Below are positions 1 to 7,478 of a stretch of 64,000 bases of DNA, in pieces (the first letter of the stretch is position 1; the number at the start of each line of letters is the position of its first letter). The DNA is from Mesorhizobium terrae (GTDB lineage Bacteria; Pseudomonadota; Alphaproteobacteria; Rhizobiales; Rhizobiaceae). A model generated the notes under the pieces. The model saw nothing but the letters and a program-made list of their open reading frames with translations. It was not told the origin of the DNA and searched no databases. The translations under genes were made by a program, and so were the position numbers. Where the stretch lies: the NCBI RefSeq assembly GCF_008727715.1, contig NZ_CP044218.1, forward strand, positions 806,001 through 870,000, read 5' to 3'.

Positions 1-12
1 GACCGCATGGCG

Positions 13-348
13 TCAGCTCCGCGCTTTTCGCGGCTTCGGGCGATTCCAGTGGAGAGACCATGCATCATCATTGTCATCGGACCGGAAGAGGTTGGCACGG
101 ATCGGCTGGGCGAAGGCCGGGTCGTCGATCTGGAACGACAGATAGTCACCGGCCCTGTCGCCGGTCTCCTTCCACGCGGCTCCGATCTCCGGACCTTTTT
201 CGTCGTCGCGGCGGATGCGGAAGTCCGGCGTGTTGTCGGCGTCAGTCTTGTTCGCGGGGATGAGTACGACGTCAGCATCGAGGACGAGCGTACGGATGCG
301 GCCGCTATAGCCGGTCCTGGTCTGCTGGAATGCGCCGATATTGGTCAT
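13..348 (-). CDS. DUF736 family protein
   Basis: A protein of 111 residues beginning MTNIGAFQQTRTGYSGRI, which is the typical opening of the DUF736 family found in alphaproteobacterial conjugative elements. The start is chosen because a GGAGG ribosome binding site lies 5 bases upstream (minus strand) and the family begins at this Met; the longer frame upstream is the end of the neighbouring gene read in another frame. The function of DUF736 is not known. A second DUF736 gene lies at 4340-4663, so the element carries two divergent copies. It follows the TraF-like gene and belongs to the ICE backbone block. Confidence 0.85.
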   Translation of the reverse strand: MTNIGAFQQTRTGYSGRIRTLVLDADVVLIPANKTDADNTPDFRIRRDDEKGPEIGAAWKETGDRAGDYLSFQIDDPAFAQPIRANLFRSDDNDDAWSLHWNRPKPRKARS

Positions 349-394
349 GGCAACCTCCGTTTGTTGCAGGGTGTCGGTAGGAGTGAGCGCGCGT

Positions 395-961
395 TCAAGG
401 TGTTTGCCGCCACCGGAAACGGCCGCTGCCGTCGTCGGTCCACAACGGCACGGCGGCGCCAAGCAGCAGGTCCGTGGTCGTCGGCCCGAAGTAACGGCCA
501 TCGAAGCTGTCGCGGACCTGCCGGTTCATCAGGAACACTTCGCCGCTGTGGATGCGGCGGCAACCCTGCCAGGCGGGCAGATCGCGGCCAGCGCGATCGC
601 GCGCGAGCGCAGAACCGACCTCGGCACCATCCACGGTGATCGCCAGGTTGGTGCGGCAGACGAGTTGTCCGGGCATGGCAAGCACGCGCTTCAGAAGCGA
701 CAGGCCATCCGGCAGATAACCGCGTTCCGCCAGAAAGCTCGCGAGCGGTTCCGATGGAACGAAAGCGACAACATCCGCTACGTCCAGCGGCGTGTTAGCG
801 ACGACCGTATAGAGCCCGACCGGCACGCTGGCGGAGGCGTTCCATATGAGCTTGACCGGCATCGGTGCAAGGCACGCAAATCCGACACCAAGCGTGCCGA
901 AGACGCAGATGAGAAGGCCGCCGGCGCGCATCACTGCTTCGTCCTTCGGCGCATCAGCCAC
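395..961 (-). CDS. traF: TraF-type S26 signal peptidase of conjugative transfer
   Basis: A protein of 188 residues with an N-terminal membrane segment (about residues 12-35) followed by the serine-protease motif NASASVPVGLY and, later, LLKRV, which supply the Ser and Lys of the S26/TraF catalytic dyad. TraF peptidases mature or cyclise the conjugative pilin in the periplasm. The start overlaps the end of the DUF2840 gene (931-1449) by 31 bases, so the two are probably translated together. The order DUF2840-traF-DUF736 is typical of rhizobial ICEs. The role in transfer is inferred from the family. Confidence 0.85.
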   Translation of the reverse strand: MADAPKDEAVMRAGGLLICVFGTLGVGFACLAPMPVKLIWNASASVPVGLYTVVANTPLDVADVVAFVPSEPLASFLAERGYLPDGLSLLKRVLAMPGQLVCRTNLAITVDGAEVGSALARDRAGRDLPAWQGCRRIHSGEVFLMNRQVRDSFDGRYFGPTTTDLLLGAAVPLWTDDGSGRFRWRQTP

Positions 962-1449
962 GCCTCATGACGCGAGAGCGTATAGGAGGACGGCGTTTCG
1001 CCGGCGCGCAGGCGGTTGTGGACATGGCGCCAATGAGCCGGATCCACCTCGACGGGATCGATGCCCAATGCTTCGATGGCATCGATGCGCTGAAGCACGC
1101 GCTCGACGCTCGACCAGCTTTCGGCTTTCAGCAGAATGTCGCCTCCAGGCCGGACGAAGGGCAATGTCTGGAAAGGCTCGCCGCGTCCGACGGCGCGCAC
1201 GATGTCGATGCGCGAAACGATGGTGCCATAGTCGTTGGCGGCCCATCGCACGAAGGCGAAGATGCTGTCCGGTGCGAAACCGGCGAGGCTGCGGTGACGG
1301 TCGAGGATCTGCTGGTAGCTTTTGCGGCCGAACCTGATCCAGTGTTCGATCCGCCGTTGGCGCCAGGTCAGGTCGACGAGCGTCGTGAAAGGTTTCGGAC
1401 CGTCCGGCAGCGGACGGGCGCGCATACGGCGATTCGCATCCCCGGTCAT
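931..1449 (-). CDS. DUF2840 domain protein of ICE backbone
   Basis: A protein of 172 residues starting MTGDANRRMRARPLP. The conserved block with WRQRRIEHWIRFG and FAFVRWAANDYGT matches the DUF2840 family, a protein of unknown role that sits between replication and traF genes in many proteobacterial ICEs. The chosen ATG overlaps the stop of repA by 4 bases (ATGA), which supports it over a longer frame starting near 1542. The C-terminal end overlaps traF. A parA gene is often found between repA and DUF2840 in related elements, as I recall them; here there is no room for one. Confidence 0.75.
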   Translation of the reverse strand: MTGDANRRMRARPLPDGPKPFTTLVDLTWRQRRIEHWIRFGRKSYQQILDRHRSLAGFAPDSIFAFVRWAANDYGTIVSRIDIVRAVGRGEPFQTLPFVRPGGDILLKAESWSSVERVLQRIDAIEALGIDPVEVDPAHWRHVHNRLRAGETPSSYTLSRHEAWLMRRRTKQ

Positions 1450-2576
1450 GAGGCGTCTCCTTCGGTCGGGAGGTCGAAGGTGGGACATGCGGGCCTGGTG
1501 GCGTTGCCGTGATCGGCTGCCGCTGAAGCCTTGTCCGGACACATGCTTTCTGCGTCGTTCACGCCGCGACGGCGCCGCTTACGGTTAGATTCTGAGTTAG
1601 AGTCTAAGTTAGGGAGACGATTTCCCGTTGTCTTTCCAGCGCTTAAGGCCTTCCCGGGTTCCCGATAGCACGACCCGGCGGTTCCCGATGGCACGATGGT
1701 TCGGGTTCCTGATGGCACGACGCCGTCCCCCTCCCGCGCGGAGGATGGCTCGAAAGCGAGCAGCACGCGCCCGCCAATATCGATCTCGAGAAACAGGCAG
1801 TAGCCGGGAAAAGGCTGGCGACGAACGATATCGCGCATTTCGAAGGCGAAGCGCTTGAACGGCGACAGGCTTCCGGACTTCTGGTGGAGATGGCGGAAGT
1901 CGAAGCGCCAGCCGGCCTGCTGCCGGCCGCCATGTTTACGCACAAGGCGATAGAGCCAGCGGTCAAGCCCGCCCGTCAGATCGAAATATGCCCTGTCGAT
2001 GGTGAGCACCAGCGCGTCATCCAGCACGGCCTGGTAGAACCAGTCCGGTACGATCAGCTCGATGCCGGCAGGCCTGCCGTGGCGATCGGTCCGCTCCTGC
2101 CATTCGTTGATCCAGGAAAAGCGATGGCGCCGCCCTTCGACCGTCTGGCGGATCGATGTGCACACGGTGGTCGACTGGAGACGATCCAGCGCTGCCTTCA
2201 GGCGCCGGTAATCCCGCTGCGACGTGCCACGACCGACAAAGGTCAGGATTTCGTAGGGCGTGGCGGCCATCAGCCGGGAAGTGGCTATTCCGTCATCGCG
2301 CGCTTCGACGATCTGGCTCGCCGCCCAGATCAGGATATCGGCGTCCCAGATGGTCGCCATGCCGTGATCCGGCACGGCCTCGACACGGATCGAGACATCA
2401 CCGCCGCGAAAGTCGATCGGCGCGACGCGGTGGGACTTGGAGAGTGAAAAGAAGGGATAGGCCATGAGGTCCTGCGCATCTCTGGCTGCGAAATCGCCGG
2501 GGAGTGCCCTGAACAGGTCGAACTGCCCGCGCTCGGAAAGGGACTGGCTCCGCGCCACCATGAAGAGTTTCACCAA
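1446..2576 (-). CDS. repA: Replication initiator protein A (RepA family)
   Basis: A protein of 376 residues. Residues about 15-290 carry the RPA-type initiator features: an N-terminal block with LFRALPGDFAARDAQDLM and YPFFSLSK, a central YEILTFVGRGTSQRDY, then WINEWQE and LDRWLYRLVRKH. Such initiators bind origin repeats and start replication of plasmids or excised ICEs. The last 90 residues are low complexity and basic (RKRRRR) and are encoded over three 17-bp iteron-like repeats and a 12-bp tandem repeat, listed separately. It lies 3 bases downstream of the excisionase-like gene and overlaps DUF2840 by 4 bases, so rdfS-like, repA, DUF2840 and traF form one operon. Confidence 0.85.
   Translation of the reverse strand: MVKLFMVARSQSLSERGQFDLFRALPGDFAARDAQDLMAYPFFSLSKSHRVAPIDFRGGDVSIRVEAVPDHGMATIWDADILIWAASQIVEARDDGIATSRLMAATPYEILTFVGRGTSQRDYRRLKAALDRLQSTTVCTSIRQTVEGRRHRFSWINEWQERTDRHGRPAGIELIVPDWFYQAVLDDALVLTIDRAYFDLTGGLDRWLYRLVRKHGGRQQAGWRFDFRHLHQKSGSLSPFKRFAFEMRDIVRRQPFPGYCLFLEIDIGGRVLLAFEPSSAREGDGVVPSGTRTIVPSGTAGSCYREPGKALSAGKTTGNRLPNLDSNSESNRKRRRRGVNDAESMCPDKASAAADHGNATRPACPTFDLPTEGDAS
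1584..1619. repeat. Three tandem 12-bp repeats inside the 3' part of repA
   Basis: Consecutive units GTTAGATTCTGA, GTTAGAGTCTAA and GTTAGGGAGACG. The first two differ at 2 of 12 positions and the third keeps only the GTTAG(G/A) start. The unit length keeps the repA reading frame and gives an Asn/Ser/Asp/Glu-rich stretch in the protein. The stretch is more AT-rich than its surroundings and lies 38 bases from the iteron-like repeats, so it may be part of an origin. Confidence 0.6.
1657..1720. repeat. Three iteron-like 17-bp repeats in repA
   Basis: Copies at 1657-1673, 1680-1696 and 1704-1720 share GGTTCCYGATRGCACGA, starting 23 and 24 bases apart, or about two helical turns. Because one spacing is 23, the copies fall in different reading frames of repA, so the conservation is at the DNA level. 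This is the layout expected of RepA-binding iterons. Binding has not been shown. Confidence 0.65.
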
Positions 2577-2579
2577 CGA

Positions 2580-2861
2580 TCAGCGTGTGCATCGATCGAT
2601 GCAGGGCGGCTGGCCGGCTGCGTGACGTTTCGCCGGCAGGACCGAACCGCGCGGATCGGATGTCGAGGTGACCGCTCCGTGATCGGCCCAGGCCTTGAGG
2701 TCGTCGACGGCATAGACGACGCGACCGCCGAGTTTGCGGTAGGCCGGGCCGGTGCCGTAGGTGCGGTGCTTTTCCAGCGTCCGAGCCGACAGGCTCAGGA
2801 ACTGAGCCGCCTCCTTGGTGCGCAGAAAGCGCGGGGGTAAGATAGCGCGTTCGGACTGCAT
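2580..2861 (-). CDS. Winged-helix DNA-binding protein, excisionase/RDF-like (RdfS-like)
   Basis: A protein of 93 residues with a MerR/AlpA-type helix-turn-helix: RTKEAAQFLSLSARTLEKHR followed by a G-PAYRKLGGRVVYAVDDLKAW wing. This is the form of recombination directionality factors that bend att DNA and direct excision. In ICEMlSymR7A the factor RdfS is of this type and is switched on by FseA; here the FseA-like gene lies just upstream and repA 3 bases downstream. Identification as RdfS rests on this context and family resemblance. The C-terminal 25 residues look unstructured. Confidence 0.7.
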   Translation of the reverse strand: MQSERAILPPRFLRTKEAAQFLSLSARTLEKHRTYGTGPAYRKLGGRVVYAVDDLKAWADHGAVTSTSDPRGSVLPAKRHAAGQPPCIDRCTR

Positions 2862-2990
2862 GGAGCGTGTCTCCGTGGATTGTTAGGCGACCGCTGGCGT
2901 CCAGCGGCGGATGACAACCATGGTGGCGTAGCGAACGGGGCACGGGGGATGGGGAAGTTGGGGGAGACAAAAATCCCCACCCGAGGGCGC

Positions 2991-3756
2991 CTAGGGTCGG
3001 CGGCGGTGGCGAAGGAGCTGGAGGTAGCCACCGGCGATCATGGAGCTCCCACCTTTGACAAGTCCGATCACCGTGTCGCGAAGCGCCGACGTCTTCCAGG
3101 GTTCGGAGGCGACGCGAGGCTCACCGTAGATCGACCTGGCGATCTCGCGATAACTCGCCGCGCTCCTGCGACCATCTGCGGCCCGCAGCATCAGCCGCAG
3201 CCGGGCGCGGCGCTGCGGCGTTATGCGCGTATCCGCAGGTATCGTTTGCCTTTGCCAGGAGCGCCAGAACCGGGTGAGTGCTTCGATCCTTCCCAACGCA
3301 TCGGCGTCGAGCGGGATCAGGGCGGCTACGACACCGCCGGGTTTCGCGCCAGGACGAAGGATAAACTGCGTGGCGGCAGGACCGTCATGGAGAGCGTGAC
3401 GTCCTTCGGGACTTTCACGGTATACGCTGGAGCCTTCCAATGGCGGAGGCCGGGTCGTCGACAGGAAATGCGGGGCGGCGACAAGGGTGACCACGGCAGG
3501 GTTCGCGGACGGGGTCCAAAGTACAGTCTGCGACAGGGCGGACAGGTCTGGCCGGGCCGGGAAATCGCAACCCCCAACGCCGTTGCGCATCGAGGTTCAA
3601 GGGCGCGGCCTCCGCACCGGCAGACACCAGCTCGTGATATTGTCTGTAATAGTCTTCGCAGCGACGAAGACATTCCCAGGCAAGGCCTTCGACAGAAAGC
3701 GCATCGAAAAAGGCGTAGCTGTCAGGATCGCGCCATTGAGATGCTTCGGGCCTCAT
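2991..3756 (-). CDS. fseA: FseA-like excision activator encoded in two frames (programmed +1 frameshift)
   Basis: Two overlapping minus-strand frames make one protein. The first (from 3756) gives a DUF6499-type N-terminus starting MRPEASQWRDPDSYAFFDAL and running to RRWG. The second supplies CDFPARPDLSALSQTVLW and a DUF2285-type C-terminus with a helix-turn-helix region ending at 2991. Skipping one base in the run of five G (minus strand, 3575-3571) gives RRWGCDFPARPD and a fused protein of about 254 residues. In ICEMlSymR7A the genes msi172 and msi171 are joined by a +1 programmed ribosomal frameshift to make FseA, the activator of rdfS and excision. The same domain pair and break point are seen here. 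A plain frameshift mutation or sequencing error is the alternative. Confidence 0.75.
3570..3577 (-). promoter_or_regulatory. Candidate +1 frameshift site of fseA
   Basis: On the minus strand the reading is CGT TGG GGG TTG in the first frame. After TGG, slipping forward by one base on the G run reads GGT TGC GAT TTC in the second frame. The shift joins residue Gly62 of the first frame to the DUF2285 part. No other overlap between the two frames gives a sensible DFPARPD-like junction. Confidence 0.6.
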
Positions 3757-3881
3757 GCAGCAGTTCCCACAGACGATGCGCTTTCGGAGTGGGCAGAATT
3801 GCTGGCCGCAACGGCCCGGGGAAGGCCCTCATTGGGCATCGGGCGATGCCCTGGTCGCATCACCTATGCATCAGGCCTGCG

Positions 3882-4142
3882 TCAGTCTGGGGATCCGCGC
3901 AAAAGAAGAAGATAGCCCTTCCGCGCCATCCAGCGCGCTCTGGCCAGATGGCCTTGATGGACAGTGGCCGCCCGCCGGGGCTCCCGCGCTGGATCGATTC
4001 CAAAGACGATCCTGACGATTTCCCGCCAGTCGGCGCCATCGCTGTCGGCGTCGAGCAGACGCGCATACAGTTTGAGATGGGCCTGGTCGTAAGCGGTGAG
4101 GTCGTCGCCGGTCGGAGCGGCATCGTCATAAGGCTCGATCAT
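3882..4142 (-). CDS. qseM: QseM-like DUF2285 antiactivator
   Basis: A protein of 86 residues, beginning MIEPYDDAAPTGDDL, with the DUF2285 core YDQAHLKLYARLLDADSDGADWREI and ARARWMARKGYLLLL. QseM of ICEMlSymR7A is a small stand-alone DUF2285 protein that binds and inactivates both the quorum-sensing activator TraR and FseA. The present gene lies 125 bases upstream of the FseA-like gene, on the same strand, and is of fitting size. No QseC-like repressor gene is visible beside it, so control of this copy may differ. The name is by domain and context only. Confidence 0.65.
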   Translation of the reverse strand: MIEPYDDAAPTGDDLTAYDQAHLKLYARLLDADSDGADWREIVRIVFGIDPAREPRRAATVHQGHLARARWMARKGYLLLLRGSPD

Positions 4143-4339
4143 GGGGCAAGAAGCCTTCTTGTCAGCATCCAGGACCGCATTTTATCGGGAAAGGCCTTCT
4201 GTCGGAGCACGGTTTCCAGGCATCACGCGATGCACATATCGCATCGGGTTTCGTCGTGCTGCAGATGGAAGCTCCGGATGCCGGAGCCTCACCGGAGAGG
4301 CCCCCGCGCCGGAGCGGTGCGGGGGCCCGGTCTTGCCGA

Positions 4340-4663
4340 TCAGTCGGCCGGGTTCCAGATGATGGCGTAGGTTTCGTCGTCATCGTGGCCGGCGGCGCGG
4401 CCGAGATTGGCGTAGAGCTTGCGCGGGCCGAACTCGGGGGCGGCGATCGACAGGCTCACATAGTCCTTTCCGGAAGCCTCGCCGGTCCGGACCCAGCCGG
4501 CGCCCACTTCGACGCCCTGCGCCAGCACCCGGAAGTCGGGATGGTTGTCGGCGCTCTTGGCCTGGTTGGGCACGATGTCGATGTCGGCGCGGAGGCTGAG
4601 TGTCTTGAGCTGGCCTTTGTAGGCGCCGTTTTCCTGCTTGGTGACGTAACCGATCGCGGTCAT
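4340..4663 (-). CDS. DUF736 family protein
   Basis: A protein of 107 residues beginning MTAIGYVTKQENGAYKGQL and ending near YAIIWNPAD, both family hallmarks. The start has AAAGGAGA 6 bases upstream. This is the second DUF736 protein in the window; it is closer to the family standard than the copy at 13-348. The function is unknown, but the gene is nearly always found with conjugative transfer loci of alphaproteobacteria. It stands alone with a 540-base non-coding stretch upstream. Confidence 0.85.
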   Translation of the reverse strand: MTAIGYVTKQENGAYKGQLKTLSLRADIDIVPNQAKSADNHPDFRVLAQGVEVGAGWVRTGEASGKDYVSLSIAAPEFGPRKLYANLGRAAGHDDDETYAIIWNPAD

Positions 4664-5201
4664 TTGAAGTCTCCTTTGGGTATTCGCCGGGGACCATTCC
4701 CCTGCGATGGCGGACCGTGATGGGCGCGTCCGGACGGCCCGAATCCGGCAGGGCCGCAGCGGCAGCGGAGGACCCGAGCGGGCGGCTTTTTTGGAGCGAA
4801 GCGGCGCGAGGAAGCCGCCGCAGGCGGCGGGGAAAAAAGTCGTCAGTCGAGGGTTTCGGGCGGGCCGGATCCGCCCATAGGTCAACAAGCCAGCCGCAGG
4901 GAAATGGTCCTTGCCAAGGCAGTTGGAGATTTCACGGCAACGCGCGCGCGCAGAGCCTGGATGCAACGGAGGCTATAGGAATAGCGGGATCATTCGACGC
5001 GGCACCTGGCGCAATCCTGCCCAAAAAAGCTCGTGCGCTCCAACACCATTTGCATGTGGGAGTGAAGCAATCAGCGGCGATGCCAGCACCCGAAAATGGA
5101 GCGGCCAGTGCTTACGGCGGCAGCGCCTGAGCCAATCGATCTGAACTTGAGATTGGGGCGAGCGGCGGCAATCCAATCTGCCGCCACTCGCCATGTGACG
5201 G
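4664..5201. other. Non-coding stretch with GC-rich palindrome in ICE backbone
   Basis: No convincing gene in 538 bases. A strong hairpin GCCGCC-GCA-GGCGGC lies at 4814-4828. It is enclosed by a CTTTTTT run near 4790 and a GGGAAAAAAGT run near 4830, which can extend the structure. The remainder shows no recognisable signal. It could hold promoters for the DUF736 gene, a terminator for the ParB-like gene, or part of a transfer origin; the sequence does not decide. Confidence 0.4.
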
Positions 5202-6932
5202 TCACTCGGACCCGGCCAGCGCCTTGACCTCAGCCCACTGATCGGCAGTGCGGAAACCGCCGCGCTCGGTGTAGCTCTCAACGGGGAATTTCATCCAGCG
5301 CGGCAGCCAGCCATCGACTTTCTGCCTGCCGTTTTGGCCAGAAATGAAGTCGCGGATGATGGTCTTCTGCGTCTTCACCTTCTCCGAAACATTGCCGTCA
5401 GCGACCTCATTGCCACCGATCTCGGCAAGTATGGCGTTGACGACTTCCCTGTCACGCAGCAGGTCGAAGAAAGCGTCGTCCGGCTTCCAGCAAGTTGCCA
5501 TATCAACGTTGAGATGCGCGCCGAGAAGCTCGACGACTGCCGTTCCGGCGCAAAGCGTTTCCGCCATGACAAAAGCCAGCACCCGCGCGACATCCTCGTC
5601 AGTCAACGCAAGCAGTTGGACGAAGATAGTGGCGAGGGTAACGTCATCGCCGTACCCTCCCGCAATGGTCGTGTCGTCATCCAGCCGACCAAGCAAGGTC
5701 AGAACCTCGCGCAGTTTTCCGGCGAAAACAGCTTCCGCTTTGCTTGCGGCGATGCTTTCCGCGATGGCCTGATTTGCAGCGCGTTGCGGTTCCAGCCGTA
5801 CTTGCCACAGGTGTGAGCCGGCAATCGCATGCGCCACCATCAATCGGAGCGCGACACCCGGATGATCGAACAGCGCGGCGCGCACCGCTGCATGCCGATG
5901 CAGATCGACATAGTTCTGCATCGGCCCGGTGAGTTCTGCGCGAGACATCTTTACCGGTGTCTCGACTTGCTCGCCGTCTTGTTCATCGAAGCGGAGACGG
6001 CGTGCTTCCTTGCGCGTCAGCCAGCCCTCATGAAACTCGACCTCGCCGCGCTGCGAGACAGCGATGATCACCTTGCCGCCCTTTTTCTTCGGCGTCTTCT
6101 CGTGATCGTAAGAGTGGAAATATTGGCCGGGTTCCAGCACCGCCACGTCGCGCCAACCGGCTTCGAGATAGGCATCACGCTTAGCCGCGATTGCCTCGTT
6201 CTGCTTGCGCCAGAACAGATCGACATCGGCGAAATAGCAGTCCTCGCCAAACAGGTCGGAGACGATCAAGCCGCCGTAATCCTCGACGGCAAACAGCGCC
6301 ACCTTTGTGGAAATCGACTGGCCGCCGAACAGCCATTGCTTCAGCTGCCTGCCATGCGGCGCGTACTGATCGGGATCGGCAAGGAGCTCCAGCCAATGCT
6401 TTTGCTGATCCTTGGAGGCCATGGTGAGGTGACGCACCGTCTCGGCGTCGATCTCGTCCTTGCGGTAGGCTTCGCGGATCTTGGGCAGCAGACGCCCGAG
6501 CGCCAGAATGCGCCTCACCTGAAGCTCGGTGATGCCGAATGTCGCGGCAACATCGCTGATCGTGCGGCCCTGCCCGATCAGGCGCGTGAACGTCTCCCAT
6601 TGTGAAACCTCATCGGGATCGAGGCGGGCGATGTTCTCGATCAACGACGCCTCAAGCGCGGCGGCGTCGTCGCCGTCTTCCATGATGGCGCAGGGCAAGG
6701 CTTCGACCTCGCCGCGCTCCCCGGCGACTGTCTTTGCCGCGAAATAGCGCCGCCGTCCGGCGACGATCTCGAAGCTCTCCGGTGTGCCGTTCGGCCTGAC
6801 CAGCAGCGGCACCAACACGCCGCGCGCCCTGACGGAGGGCAAGATATCGGAGATATCCGGCGCGCGTTTCGAATGCCGCATGTTGGCGATGGAGACACTC
6901 AATCTATCGATAGGAATGTGAGCAAGCTGCAT
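5202..6932 (-). CDS. ParB/RepB-like partition family protein of ICE
   Basis: A protein of 576 residues starting MQLAHIPIDRLSVSIANMR. Residues 1-110 form a ParB N-terminal domain (VRARGVLVPLLVR, VAGRRRYFAAK, SLIENIARLD), followed by a helix-turn-helix region (ISDVAATFGITELQVRRILALG). The long C-terminal part has no domain I can name. The start is chosen for the GGAGAAG 6 bases upstream. No parA is adjacent. Proteins of this size and type accompany DUF2958 and ArdC genes in rhizobial ICEs; whether they partition DNA, regulate or cut it is not known. The next gene upstream ends 75 bases away. Confidence 0.8.
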   Translation of the reverse strand: MQLAHIPIDRLSVSIANMRHSKRAPDISDILPSVRARGVLVPLLVRPNGTPESFEIVAGRRRYFAAKTVAGERGEVEALPCAIMEDGDDAAALEASLIENIARLDPDEVSQWETFTRLIGQGRTISDVAATFGITELQVRRILALGRLLPKIREAYRKDEIDAETVRHLTMASKDQQKHWLELLADPDQYAPHGRQLKQWLFGGQSISTKVALFAVEDYGGLIVSDLFGEDCYFADVDLFWRKQNEAIAAKRDAYLEAGWRDVAVLEPGQYFHSYDHEKTPKKKGGKVIIAVSQRGEVEFHEGWLTRKEARRLRFDEQDGEQVETPVKMSRAELTGPMQNYVDLHRHAAVRAALFDHPGVALRLMVAHAIAGSHLWQVRLEPQRAANQAIAESIAASKAEAVFAGKLREVLTLLGRLDDDTTIAGGYGDDVTLATIFVQLLALTDEDVARVLAFVMAETLCAGTAVVELLGAHLNVDMATCWKPDDAFFDLLRDREVVNAILAEIGGNEVADGNVSEKVKTQKTIIRDFISGQNGRQKVDGWLPRWMKFPVESYTERGGFRTADQWAEVKALAGSE

Positions 6933-7007
6933 GATTTCTTCTCCTTTGGCTCTGGTTGCGTTTGGTTGCCGCGAGGCCGGAGGCCGAGCAGCGGACCGGC
7001 TTTGCAT

Positions 7008-7427
7008 CTAGCGGCGCTTGTCATCCGCCTCGTCGGGCGGAAGCTCGAAATGGGAAAGTGCCAGCGCCTCTGCGGCATGCCGCAAAAGCTGCTCCGCCTC
7101 GGCAATACGGCCAGCGACGCGCGCGGCCTCGGCATAAACCGTGAGTGGAAAGTGAGGCGCGAAGTAAAGATCGCGCTCTATGCCAAGACCGAGAGGGCCT
7201 TTCACGGCTTCCAGTTCGGCAAGGCTGATGCTGCCAAGTTCAGGGAAGCCAAAGCCAAGATCGCAAAGCCCGAATAGCGTGTCGCCGTCCTTGTCGAGCT
7301 CGGTCAAAAGCCATGTCGCTGCCCCAACCGGATTGAACAGTTTCACAACCGGGACATGGTTGGTTCCAGTCTCGGCTGCGCCGTTGGCGAGCAGCCGTGT
7401 GCGCAGTTCGTCCGTGATCAGGATCAT
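7008..7427 (-). CDS. DUF2958 domain protein
   Basis: A protein of 139 residues beginning MILITDELRTRLLANG and containing PVVKLFNPVGAATWLLTELD and LFGLCDLGFGFPELGSISL, which are the conserved blocks of DUF2958. The function is unknown; the family is common on plasmids and ICEs next to ArdC and ParB-like genes, as here. The start is the first Met that matches the family; a frame extension upstream to 7466 has no family support. Confidence 0.85.
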   Translation of the reverse strand: MILITDELRTRLLANGAAETGTNHVPVVKLFNPVGAATWLLTELDKDGDTLFGLCDLGFGFPELGSISLAELEAVKGPLGLGIERDLYFAPHFPLTVYAEAARVAGRIAEAEQLLRHAAEALALSHFELPPDEADDKRR

Positions 7428-7478
7428 GGCGAAGTTCCTTGGTGGGAATGATCGGGTTGAGTGCAATCGCGCCGGCGC

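Noticed and set aside
2991..3756. Reading the two-frame DUF6499/DUF2285 gene as a plain pseudogene
   Set aside because: The break lies at the place where ICEMlSymR7A fseA is joined by programmed frameshifting, and both parts are otherwise well kept. Sequencing error remains possible.
2880..4370. Open plus-strand frame of 496 codons across the fseA-qseM region
   Set aside because: Low-complexity Arg/Gly/Pro-rich translation without any domain; the minus-strand DUF6499 and DUF2285 proteins explain the region.
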